A stretch of DNA of 18,530 bases from a candidate division TA06 bacterium SM23_40 (GTDB taxonomy: Bacteria; LJUI01; SM1-40). Shown in pieces: positions 7,292-14,447 of this stretch (position 1 is the stretch's first letter; each line of letters begins with the position of its first letter). Both the position numbers and the translations under genes were made by a program. Location: contig LJUI01000038.1 of NCBI GenBank assembly GCA_001303705.1, positions 1-18,530 of the forward strand, written 5' to 3'. A model generated the notes under the pieces. The model had not been told where the DNA came from, made no database searches, and saw nothing but the letters and a program-made list of their open reading frames with translations.

Positions 7292-10198
7292 ATGGGGCAC
7301 AGCCGGAGACGCCGGGAGGCAGAAAGGGATAGTTTGAAGGCATACCGTATCGAAGTAGCGATGAGCCCCGACCTGCGGGACGCTGCGGGTGAGGCGCTGA
7401 AAGATGATATCCTCGATCTGGGCATCGAGAGCGTCCGTTCGGTACGCACCGCTCAGGTATACCGGCTTGAAGGCGATCTCTCCCGCGCTGACGTAGAACG
7501 TATCGCGTCCGATCTGCTTGCCGACGGCGTGAGCCAGCGCTATTCCATCGGGGGATCGGCGTTCGCCGAGGGGGGAGAGCAATTCCATGCTGTCGAGGTT
7601 GCCTACAATCCCGGGGTGATGGACCCGGTCGCCATTAGTGTGCTCAAGGCGATCGCAGATCTGGGCATCTCTGGAGTCGATCGAGCGAGCACGGCACAGA
7701 GGTATTGCATCGAGGGCGCGCTCAGCGAAGAAGCGCTGGCCACGATCACCAACAGGCTCCTTGTCAACCGGGTGATACAGCATCTCGCAACCGACGTCGA
7801 GCGTACAAGCCTGCCTTCTGCCACATACCGCCTCGAGATCCGGCGCATTCCGATCACGGATGCGAGCCCGGAGGAACTTGAGGAGCTTTCCGACTCCGGC
7901 CAACTCTTTCTCGACCGGCGAGAGATGGCGGCCATCCAGGACTACTTCCGCGGACTCGGGCGGGAGCCCACGGACGTCGAACTGGAGACACTCGCACAGA
8001 CCTGGAGTGAACATTGCGTCCACAAGACGATGAGGGGACGCGTCGACTACGGGGGGCACCTCATCGACGGTCTGCTCCAGTCGACGATCGTGCGTGCGAC
8101 CAAGGAGCTGGCCAAAGACTGGTGCATCTCCGTCTTCGAGGACAACGCCGGCATCATCGCCTTCGATGATGAGTACAACATCTGTTTCAAGGTCGAGACC
8201 CACAACCATCCGTCTGCCCTTGAGCCGTACGGAGGAGCGGGTACTGGAATCGGGGGCGTGCTGCGGGATCCTATGGGGACGGGCCTGGGAGCTAAGCCGA
8301 TCCTCAGTACTGATGTCTTCTGCTTTGCGCCGCCCGATACTCCCTACGACGCCCTGCCCGATGGGGTGCTCCATCCCAAGCGGATCATGAAGGGCGTGGT
8401 GGCCGGGGTCCGGGACTATGGAAACCGAATGGGCGTCCCCACGGTCAATGGTGCCGTTCTGTTCGACGAGGGTTACCTCAGTAATCCGGTCATCTATTGC
8501 GGGAATGTCGGGCTGATCCCACGAAACAGGTGTGAGAAACGGGTGAGCCCTGGTGACATGATCGTCCTCGTGGGGGGACGAACCGGCCGCGACGGGATAC
8601 ACGGGGCCACATTCTCGTCAGGAGAGTTGACGCCGGAGTCGGAGGTCGTCTCCGCCGGGGCTGTCCAGATCGGGAATCCCATCGTAGAGAAGAAGCTGCT
8701 CGATGCCCTTCTCGAGGCGAGAGAGAAGGAGCTGTACCGGTGCATTACTGATTGCGGCGGGGGCGGTCTCTCCTCCGCCGTAGGGGAGATGGGGCAGGAT
8801 GTCGGCGTTCTCGTCGATCTGGAAAAGGTGCCGCTCAAGTATGAGGGTCTCCGGTACGACGAGATATGGATATCGGAGGCGCAGGAGCGGATGATCCTCG
8901 CGGTCCCTCCCGACAAAGTAGAGGAGTGCTTGCAAGCGTTCGCGGACGAAGATGTCGAGGCGACCGTCATCGGAACGTTCACGGGAGATGGGCAGCTCCG
9001 TCTGCACTACGACGGCACTCCCGTCGGAGATCTCTCCATGGAGTTCTTACACCGTGGCTATCCTCGCAGCGAGAAGGCCGCCGAGTGGACACCCCCCACG
9101 TTCGGCGAGCCCGAGTTCGGAGATCCTGGCGAACTGGGCGATTGGCTTCTCTCCCTTCTCGGATCATGGAACATTGCAAGCAAGGAATGGGTGGTACGCC
9201 AGTACGATCACGAGGTCCAGGGCGGGAGCGTGCTCAAGCCGCTGGTAGGAGCACTGTGCGATGGTCCCGGGGATGCCGCGGTCTGGCGGCCGCGTCTCGA
9301 CTCGTACAGGGGGATAGCTGTGGCCAACGGGATCAACGCCCAGTACGGGAAGATAGATCCGTACTGGATGGCGGCATCGGTGATCGACGAGGCGCTGAGA
9401 CAGATCGTGGCGGTGGGAGCGAGTCTGGACCATGTTGCGCTCCTCGACAACTTCAGCTGGGGCGATCCCGACGATCCGCAGCAGCTCGCGGGGCTGGTTC
9501 GAGCCTGTCAGGGATGCTATGACATCGCCAAGGTGTTCGGCACCCCGTTCATCTCCGGAAAGGACAGTCTCAACAACTGCTATCTTGTCGATGGGAACCT
9601 CGTCTCGATTCCTCCGACGCTTCTCGTCTCCGCCCTGGCAGTGGTCGATGACGTGCGGGCGTGCATATCGATGGATTTGAAGGAGCCCGGCGATTACCTC
9701 TATATAGTGGGTCTGACCTACGAGGAGCTCGGCGGATCGCAGTACTATTGCCGGCGAGGGCTGATCGGCAATCGGGTCCCCCGTGTCGATGCCCATGCCT
9801 CGCGGCGTGCGATGAGTGCACTCTCCAGGGCGTGCCGGTCCGGGCTGGTCCGCTCTTGTCATGACTGCTCCGAAGGGGGGCTGGGAGTGGCCGCGGCGGA
9901 GATGGCGTTTGCCGGGAACCGCGGGCTGGAGATCGATCTGGCGCGCGTCTCGACGGGAGAGCAGATATCCCGGAACGACTACCTCCTCTTCTCCGAGTCG
10001 AATTCCCGGTTCCTCGTCGAGGTCCATCCCGACCGTGCAGAGGAGTTCGAGGCCGTGCTCGGGGATGTCCGACATGCACGTATCGGCGTCGTCTGCGAGG
10101 AGGGTCGGTTCGTCGCACGGGGACTGGGCGGAGAGAATGTAATGGATCTGGAGATCGCGGCGATGCGCGAGGCGTGGCAGGCCCCGCTCAGATGGTGA
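7292..10198 (+). CDS. purL: Phosphoribosylformylglycinamidine synthase PurL with two fused N-terminal PurS domains
   Basis: About 968 aa from ATG 7292 (AAGGG 7 nt upstream). ATG 7259 and TTG 7334 (AAAGGG 5 nt upstream) are alternatives; the TTG would start almost exactly at the first domain. Residues about 18-88 (YRIEVAMSPDLRDAAGEAL...) and about 98-170 (HAVEVAYNPGVMDPVAISVL...) are two successive PurS-like units. The catalytic PurL part follows: SEHCVHK at 239-245, the substrate/ATP loop ETHNHP at 302-307 followed by GGAGTGIGG, and DCSEGGLGVA at 858-867. The enzyme converts FGAR, ATP and glutamine-derived ammonia to FGAM, step four of purine synthesis. The glutaminase partner is the separate purQ downstream. 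The window has no stand-alone purS, which fits the fusion. This resembles the large E. coli-type PurL, whose N-terminal domain mimics a PurS dimer, but here the glutaminase is not fused. Confidence 0.95.
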   Translation: MGHSRRRREAERDSLKAYRIEVAMSPDLRDAAGEALKDDILDLGIESVRSVRTAQVYRLEGDLSRADVERIASDLLADGVSQRYSIGGSAFAEGGEQFHAVEVAYNPGVMDPVAISVLKAIADLGISGVDRASTAQRYCIEGALSEEALATITNRLLVNRVIQHLATDVERTSLPSATYRLEIRRIPITDASPEELEELSDSGQLFLDRREMAAIQDYFRGLGREPTDVELETLAQTWSEHCVHKTMRGRVDYGGHLIDGLLQSTIVRATKELAKDWCISVFEDNAGIIAFDDEYNICFKVETHNHPSALEPYGGAGTGIGGVLRDPMGTGLGAKPILSTDVFCFAPPDTPYDALPDGVLHPKRIMKGVVAGVRDYGNRMGVPTVNGAVLFDEGYLSNPVIYCGNVGLIPRNRCEKRVSPGDMIVLVGGRTGRDGIHGATFSSGELTPESEVVSAGAVQIGNPIVEKKLLDALLEAREKELYRCITDCGGGGLSSAVGEMGQDVGVLVDLEKVPLKYEGLRYDEIWISEAQERMILAVPPDKVEECLQAFADEDVEATVIGTFTGDGQLRLHYDGTPVGDLSMEFLHRGYPRSEKAAEWTPPTFGEPEFGDPGELGDWLLSLLGSWNIASKEWVVRQYDHEVQGGSVLKPLVGALCDGPGDAAVWRPRLDSYRGIAVANGINAQYGKIDPYWMAASVIDEALRQIVAVGASLDHVALLDNFSWGDPDDPQQLAGLVRACQGCYDIAKVFGTPFISGKDSLNNCYLVDGNLVSIPPTLLVSALAVVDDVRACISMDLKEPGDYLYIVGLTYEELGGSQYYCRRGLIGNRVPRVDAHASRRAMSALSRACRSGLVRSCHDCSEGGLGVAAAEMAFAGNRGLEIDLARVSTGEQISRNDYLLFSESNSRFLVEVHPDRAEEFEAVLGDVRHARIGVVCEEGRFVARGLGGENVMDLEIAAMREAWQAPLRW

Positions 10199-10300
10199 TC
10201 ACGGCCGATTGGTGATCATCGGCCGTTCGGTCCCCGTTGACCAGCTGATGACATCGGCCGGTCGATAGACGTGTGCCTGCTGGTAGTTGTCGGCCATCCG
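10193..10300 (+). repeat. Degenerate CGGCCG-containing repeats and a hairpin after purL
   Basis: Two adjacent near-identical units (TGGTGATCACGGCCGAT at 10193 and TGGTGATCATCGGCCG at 10210) begin in the last codons of purL. They create an inverted repeat, CGGCCGAT (10202-10209) and ATCGGCCG (10218-10225), with an 8-nt loop. ATCGGCCG recurs at 10253 and TCGGCCA at 10290, so the motif recurs at about 18, 35 and 36 nt. No T-run follows the hairpin, so it is not a standard terminator; it might block exonucleases at the purL mRNA end. Confidence 0.4.
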
Positions 10301-10377
10301 ATCATCGTTACCGACGCAACCTCCCTCGCGCTGGCGCGGCCGTTGTGGGGACTGAGGGTGGAGAGGGGAACGAGCTC

Positions 10378-10815
10378 ATGCAGTTTGTCGATGTGCTGTA
10401 CACGATCCTGATCGTCGTAGGAAGCGACGTCAGGGCGGAGGAACGGGATCGCCCGCTCGCCTATCGTCTCAAAGGAGAGATCGATGCGCGCGGGGACCCT
10501 GAGCAGTTGAAGAAGGCAATCGTCTTGGGAGATCAGTGGTATCTCCAGAACAAGGTCTATCAGGCGTGTCCCACCATCGCCATCGGCGGCGCAGGGGTGA
10601 ACCATCTCACGGCTATGTGGATGACGAGCCTGCCAGCCACGATATCGAAAGGCAAGACAGCCTTTATACAACTCGATGAGGACTTTTCCGATACCCGGGT
10701 GGCGATCTGGGGCACCAACCACGTGGCGACCGGTGCCGCTGTCGACGTCTTCGTCACCCAGCACCTCAATAGATATCTGGATGTCGTCTGGAAGAGGCAG
10801 AAGAAGGGTTCGTAG
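10378..10815 (+). CDS. Hypothetical protein, 145 aa
   Basis: I do not recognise this family. ATG 10378 is preceded by GAGAGGGG about 9 nt upstream. The same frame opens at GTG 10273, but that extension is Arg/Gly-rich and looks non-coding. The protein looks soluble with alternating beta and alpha segments: TILIVVGSD, a charged helix ERDRPLAYRLKGEID, then AIVLGDQWYL, PTIAIGGAGVN, TAFIQLDEDF and VAIWGTNHVATGAAVDVFV. The GGAGVN and TGAAVDVF pieces faintly recall repeats of archaeal S-layer or cell-wall-binding domains (hydrophobic strand, GGP-x-VN, final helix), but this is weak. There is no signal peptide or membrane helix of the usual kind, although the N-terminus is hydrophobic. It lies between purL and the ECF sigma gene on the same strand. 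Confidence 0.6.
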   Translation: MQFVDVLYTILIVVGSDVRAEERDRPLAYRLKGEIDARGDPEQLKKAIVLGDQWYLQNKVYQACPTIAIGGAGVNHLTAMWMTSLPATISKGKTAFIQLDEDFSDTRVAIWGTNHVATGAAVDVFVTQHLNRYLDVVWKRQKKGS

Positions 10816-10881
10816 ACGCACTGGCTCCTCCCGCGCAGGTCCGTGGATCCGAGTTTGCGGTCTGTAATCCTATCGGCCGGC

Positions 10882-10909
10882 GGAACTTTCATCAGGCCCG
10901 GTTGTCAAA
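10882..10909 (+). promoter_or_regulatory. ECF (sigma-E-type) promoter upstream of the sigma factor gene
   Basis: GGAACTT at 10882-10888, a 16-nt spacer and TCAAA at 10905-10909 match the known E. coli sigma-E -35 and -10 consensus at every base, with the usual spacing. Transcription would start near 10915, only about 15 nt before the proposed start codon and just upstream of the GAGGAGGAGGG ribosome binding site. The position directly before an ECF sigma gene is the classic autoregulatory arrangement. Confidence 0.72.
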
Positions 10910-10916
10910 CCTAGTG

Positions 10917-10926
10917 AGGAGGAGGG
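10917..10926 (+). promoter_or_regulatory. Strong Shine-Dalgarno deciding the sigma factor start
   Basis: AGGAGGAGGG is the strongest ribosome binding site nearby. At normal spacing (4-7 nt) it points to codon ATC at 10930, which is in the sigma factor frame. An in-frame TGA at 10915 prevents any earlier start. There is no in-frame ATG, GTG, TTG or CTG between that stop and GTG 10981. Confidence 0.6.
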
Positions 10927-10929
10927 AAG

Positions 10930-11541
10930 ATCTCGACAGAGGAGAGGGCGGATGCCGCAGCGCTCGACGACCACGAGCTCGTGCGGAACTGTCAACGTGG
11001 CGACAGGGCTGCGTTTGACGAGTTGATGCTTCGCCACCAGGCCCGAATATTCAATGCCGCCTGTCGCCTCTTGGGAGACATCGACGAGGCCGAAGAGGTG
11101 GCTCAGGATACCTTCGTCAGGGCCTACCGTGGGATCGGCGGATTTCGCTTTCAGTCGAGTTTCTTTACCTGGCTCTACCGCATCCTCCTCAATCTCGCCG
11201 CCAATCGACGAAAGGCGCGGGCCAGACAGCGGAGAATCCGTGTCGACTCGCTCGACCGCATGGCTGAGGGTGATGACGGATGGGCACCTCGGGAGCCGGC
11301 CGACCGAACCTGCGACCCGGAGCAAGAGCTCGAGCGTCGCGAGCTGGCTCAACAGATCGAGCAATGTCTTGCCGAGCTGTCTCATGACCACGCTGCCGTC
11401 GTGGTCATGAGAGACGTTCAGGGCATGTCATATGAGGAGATCGCCGGCGTCCTCGAGTGTTCTGTGGGAACGGTGAAGTCGCGCCTCCATAGGGCCCGTG
11501 CTGAGTTGAGGAAGTTGATGAGCCGGTATGGAGAGTGGTGA
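10930..11541 (+). CDS. ECF RNA polymerase sigma factor (RpoE-like)
   Basis: 203 aa if started at ATC 10930, or 186 aa from GTG 10981. The region before 10981 reads in frame as ALDDHEL joined to VRNCQRGDRAAFDEL, which is the normal start of sigma region 2 in this family, so the GTG start would cut a conserved piece. Region 2 follows (FDELMLRHQARIFNAACRLL, DEAEEVAQDTFVRAYRG, FFTWLYRILLNLAANRRK). After a charged linker comes region 4 (VVVMRDVQGMSYEEIAGVL, SVGTVKSRLHRARAEL), the helix-turn-helix that binds the -35 element. The gene has its own sigma-E-type promoter and is followed by an anti-sigma gene. It should direct RNA polymerase to envelope-stress promoters. An ATG at 10952 is in a different frame and is followed by a stop after about 24 codons. 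Confidence 0.92.
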   Translation: MSTEERADAAALDDHELVRNCQRGDRAAFDELMLRHQARIFNAACRLLGDIDEAEEVAQDTFVRAYRGIGGFRFQSSFFTWLYRILLNLAANRRKARARQRRIRVDSLDRMAEGDDGWAPREPADRTCDPEQELERRELAQQIEQCLAELSHDHAAVVVMRDVQGMSYEEIAGVLECSVGTVKSRLHRARAELRKLMSRYGEW

Positions 11542-11606
11542 GGAGGTACTCAGAAGTCGAAAAGGCGATCTTCAAGGTGATGGCGGACGTGACGGAGAAC
11601 GTATAG
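11538..11606 (+). CDS. Possible 22-aa microprotein or translational coupler
   Basis: GTG at 11538 overlaps the sigma factor stop as GTGA. It opens a 22-codon frame (begins VRRYSEVEKAIFKVMADV) ending at TAG 11606, 16 nt before the anti-sigma ATG. The peptide has balanced composition and would bridge ribosomes from the sigma gene to the anti-sigma gene. GGAGAG precedes it but at very short spacing. It may be chance; comparison with relatives would be decisive. Confidence 0.22.
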   Translation: MRRYSEVEKAIFKVMADVTENV

Positions 11607-11622
11607 AAGAGGATCATCGAGT

Positions 11623-12705
11623 ATGGACGGTTCGGATCACGACCGCATGCGCAGACTGCTTCCGGCCTATGTGGAGGGCGATCTCGCGGAGGAGGAGCGG
11701 GAGCAAGTCTCTCAGCACCTCAGCGAGTGTTCTGAGTGCGCTGCCGAGGCGCGGTCGATGGAGCGGGTGCGTGATGCGCTCCGGGGGCTTGAGCAGGTTG
11801 ACGTACCGCTCGGTTTCGGGGACGCGGTCTGGCGCAAAATCGAGCGGGAGCCGGTCTGGCGCACATGGCTTCGTCGCGTCTTCATCTTCGCCCCGCAGCG
11901 GATGCCGATGAAGGGGCTGGCGACGGCGAGCGCATTGGTGCTCATCGTCGCCCTGACCTACCTCGTGTCCACCCGTCTTCAGGAGCGCGGCGTGCCGAGC
12001 GATGCGGTCCTCATGTCTGATGCCGGGCCTGTCGAGGAGGAGCCGGCTCGGGGGGTTCTCACAGACAAGAAGGAGAGCGTGGGCACGGAATCTCTTGCCG
12101 AGGGTGAGGTCGACATCCAGTCGCTCGAGGACGAGGAAGCGTCGCTCGCCTACCACGAGAGGGCGACTCCCGCGTCCGGTGCTCGTGAGGAGGAGATGAG
12201 GCCGGACCTTTCGACTCTCGACCGCGCGGCCGAACGGGGAGAGGGAGTTCGCGCCCCTGAGCCGGCGACCTCTGAGAAGATGGTGCTCGCCGAACGCGAT
12301 GAGGCTGAGGCCGTGGAAGACTTCATGGGTGCGGCGTCTCAGCAAGCTGTCGATGAGCTCCGACCAGGTGCCGTACTCGAGGCGCCAGGCGCTATCCTCA
12401 TGCCGAGCGGCGGGGCGCGGATAGAACTGAACTGGCTCCCCGCCGGGGAGCGGCAGGTCGTCTTCCTGCGCGTTCACCTCGATGTCGACGGGAGCGTGCT
12501 CGATGTGGAGATGGAGCGTCCTGGCGATGTTGAGGTGGACTCCACGGTCCTCGACATCGTTCACAGCTGGAAGTTCGCTCCGATCGTCGTCGACGGGAGA
12601 GCACAGAAGGTCTGGGTGACGGTGCCGGTTGCGGTGTCCGAGCCGATGGAGGAGAGCTCGGAGGAGACGATACCATCCGAGGGCGGGGGCTCCTCTACGT
12701 TCTAG
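11623..12705 (+). CDS. ZAS-type anti-sigma factor with C-terminal TonB-like domain
   Basis: 360 aa. The N-terminus has the zinc-binding anti-sigma motif H-x3-C-x2-C (His32, Cys36, Cys39) in a helical region that would bind the sigma factor in the cytoplasm. One membrane helix spans about 98-119 (GLATASALVLIVALTYLV). A long acidic, Glu/Ala-rich linker (about 125-245) would lie in the periplasm. The C-terminus (about 261-342) matches the TonB C-terminal fold: VHLDVDGSVLDVEMERPGD, LDIVHSWKFAPIVVDGRAQKVWVTVPV. Standard ZAS proteins lack this domain, so it may sense the envelope or contact an outer-membrane partner (inference). GAGGAT lies 9 nt before the ATG. It is presumably co-transcribed with the sigma gene, and its stop is 16 nt before purQ. 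Confidence 0.88.
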   Translation: MDGSDHDRMRRLLPAYVEGDLAEEEREQVSQHLSECSECAAEARSMERVRDALRGLEQVDVPLGFGDAVWRKIEREPVWRTWLRRVFIFAPQRMPMKGLATASALVLIVALTYLVSTRLQERGVPSDAVLMSDAGPVEEEPARGVLTDKKESVGTESLAEGEVDIQSLEDEEASLAYHERATPASGAREEEMRPDLSTLDRAAERGEGVRAPEPATSEKMVLAERDEAEAVEDFMGAASQQAVDELRPGAVLEAPGAILMPSGGARIELNWLPAGERQVVFLRVHLDVDGSVLDVEMERPGDVEVDSTVLDIVHSWKFAPIVVDGRAQKVWVTVPVAVSEPMEESSEETIPSEGGGSSTF

Positions 12706-12721
12706 TCGAGGGAGGAGAGGC

Positions 12722-13513
12722 GTGAACAGCGTCCGTGTGCTCATACTGAGGACGGCGGGGACGAACTGCGATCTCGAGACAGCTCACGCGTTCGAGCGAG
12801 CGGGTGCAGAGGTAGGCCTTGTTCACATCAATCGGCTCAAGTTGCATGAGGTGGAGCTCGCTCCCTATCACATCTTCGCCATCCCCGGAGGATTCACGTA
12901 CGGCGACGACATCGCGGCAGGCAAGATCCTCGCCAACGAGCTCCGCCGATTCATCTTCGACGAGATATCTCAGTTCATCGCTCAGGGGAGGCTGGTGCTC
13001 GGGATCTGTAACGGGTTTCAGGTTCTGGTCAAGGCCGGCCTTCTCCCGGATCCCGCGAATGCGGACGGACCGCAGCAGGTGACGCTCACGTATAATGACT
13101 CCGGGCGGTTTGAAGATCGCTGGGTCTGGCTGCGCGTCGTCAACGGCGATCGGTGCGTCTTTACGCGGGGGATCGGGCATCTTCTCCACATGCCGGTCGC
13201 CCACGCCGAGGGCAAGTTCATCGCAAAAGAGAGTACGGTTCTGCAGCGGCTCCAGACGGCGGGATCGATCACATTCGAGTACGTCCATCCCGAGGGCCGC
13301 CCGGCGGACTATCCCTGGAATCCCAACGGTTCGATCGGGGGGATAGCCGGCATCTGCGATGCGAGCGGCAGGATTCTTGGTCTGATGCCTCATCCTGAGC
13401 GACATGTGGATCCTACACAGCATCCACGGTGGACGCGCGAGGGACTGAAGCACGAGGGAGACGGACTTGTGATCTTCCGCAACGCAGTGGAATTCGCGCG
13501 GAAGCATCTGTGA
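12722..13513 (+). CDS. purQ: Phosphoribosylformylglycinamidine synthase glutaminase subunit PurQ
   Basis: 263 aa. The GTG start at 12722 has GGAGG 6 nt upstream. The in-frame extension upstream to 12629 is Arg-rich, overlaps the anti-sigma gene and is not credible. The class I glutamine amidotransferase triad is visible: Cys96 in GICNGFQ, His224 and Glu226 in PHPERH. The N-terminus (VLILRTAGTNCDLETAHAFERAGAE) and the GGFTYGDD segment are typical of PurQ. The length fits the longer bacterial PurQ type. It supplies ammonia to PurL. It sits 16 nt behind the anti-sigma gene rather than next to purL, so its transcription probably depends partly on the ECF promoter or on read-through. Confidence 0.95.
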   Translation: MNSVRVLILRTAGTNCDLETAHAFERAGAEVGLVHINRLKLHEVELAPYHIFAIPGGFTYGDDIAAGKILANELRRFIFDEISQFIAQGRLVLGICNGFQVLVKAGLLPDPANADGPQQVTLTYNDSGRFEDRWVWLRVVNGDRCVFTRGIGHLLHMPVAHAEGKFIAKESTVLQRLQTAGSITFEYVHPEGRPADYPWNPNGSIGGIAGICDASGRILGLMPHPERHVDPTQHPRWTREGLKHEGDGLVIFRNAVEFARKHL

Positions 13514-13555
13514 GTTCGGGCCGGAGTGTCGGGCCGACGGGAGGACCATAGGGGA

Positions 13556-13978
13556 GTGAGAGAGGGCGAGCCGCTGCCCCGGGACGCGGTAAAGCGTCGA
13601 TTCGTCGGGGAGACGATCGAGGTCTCGTTTCCCGACTCCGCACGCCTGGTGAAGAAACCGGGAGCGCCAGTCTCCTTCACCTGGCGGGGCAAGATCTACA
13701 GAATCGCGAGGGTGGTGGCGGAGTGGCATGAGCATTCTCGTTTCCCCCACGGGGTCGAGAGCTGGAGTCGTCCGCCCTATGCTGTGAGGAGCCGCAGTGC
13801 CCACGGTTCGTGGGGTGTCGGCCGTGTGTACTACCGCGTGGAAACCGATGAAGGGATGGTCTTTGAGCTGTACTATGATCGACGGCCGAGGGGGCAGCGG
13901 CGCGAGGGCCAGTGGGTCCTGTTCGCCCGGTGTGACGTCCCCGGGGATCGAGGGACGGGAGATGAGTCAGACGACTGA
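13556..13978 (+). CDS. DUF6504 family protein
   Basis: About 140 aa from GTG 13556 (GGGAGG 11 nt upstream and a closer AGGGGA); GTG 13526 is an alternative in frame. The core (PVSFTWRGKIYRIARVVAEWHE, then GRVYYRVETDEGMVFELYYDRR and GQWVLFARCD) matches DUF6504, a small beta-rich family often found near translesion polymerase genes in other bacteria (from memory). No membrane segment or signal. It follows purQ by 42 nt and overlaps the next gene by 17 nt, so the two are likely translated together. Function unknown; a link with DNA repair is only suggested by the family's usual neighbours. Confidence 0.72.
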   Translation: MREGEPLPRDAVKRRFVGETIEVSFPDSARLVKKPGAPVSFTWRGKIYRIARVVAEWHEHSRFPHGVESWSRPPYAVRSRSAHGSWGVGRVYYRVETDEGMVFELYYDRRPRGQRREGQWVLFARCDVPGDRGTGDESDD

Positions 13979-14447
13979 GAGACCGCTCATAAATGTCGAG
14001 TCGCACGAGCCGGGATCGGCAAAGGGAATCTATCATCTGGTCATACATCTTTCGCAATCCCGGGGTATCGCAGTCGGAAGGCTGGGCTGGCATTTCTTCC
14101 CCCGTGGGTACTATGTATACACGGGGAGCGCACTCAGCGGGCTCGGCGCCCGGCTCAATCGACACCTGCGGGAGGACAAGCGGGACCGCTGGCACATCGA
14201 CTATCTCTTGCGCGCAGGGCGGCTGACCGAGATCTGGTATCATGTAACCGGCAGGCGGCTCGAATGCACTGCCAACCAGGCAATCGCGAACATGCCCGGC
14301 GCGCGCGAGGTCGTCTGCGGATTCGGATCGTCCGACTGCCGATGCCGCACGCACCTCTGGCACTTCCGTGTCAGACCGAGACTCGATCGCTCGCGATTCC
14401 GGCCCGCGGCGCGCGCGGCACGCGTCGAGTCGGTCGATCGTTCGTGA
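13962..14447 (+). CDS. DUF123 family protein (GIY-YIG nuclease-like)
   Basis: 161 aa from ATG 13962, with GGGACGGGAG immediately upstream. The frame is open back to 13797, but that part overlaps the DUF6504 gene and is not protein-like. DUF123 signatures are clear: KGIYHLVIHL, WHFFPRGYYVYTGSALSGLGARLNRHL, KRDRWHIDYLL and near the end GFGSSDCRCRTHLWHF. The YYVYTGSA piece corresponds to the YIG part of GIY-YIG nucleases. In archaea the family is found beside or fused to endonuclease III, suggesting DNA repair. The last 25 residues are Arg/Ala-rich and poorly conserved-looking. Confidence 0.85.
   Translation: MSQTTERPLINVESHEPGSAKGIYHLVIHLSQSRGIAVGRLGWHFFPRGYYVYTGSALSGLGARLNRHLREDKRDRWHIDYLLRAGRLTEIWYHVTGRRLECTANQAIANMPGAREVVCGFGSSDCRCRTHLWHFRVRPRLDRSRFRPAARAARVESVDRS

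Noticed and set aside
7229-8602. Minus-strand open frame of 457 codons opposite purL
   Set aside because: It is a shadow of purL with no recognisable motif or ribosome binding site.
10202-10225. Rho-independent terminator after purL
   Set aside because: The stem is good but no T-run follows, and the downstream genes are co-oriented.
11614-12744. Minus-strand open frame of 376 codons opposite the anti-sigma gene
   Set aside because: It is a His/Arg/Leu-rich shadow of a gene with an intact zinc motif and membrane helix.
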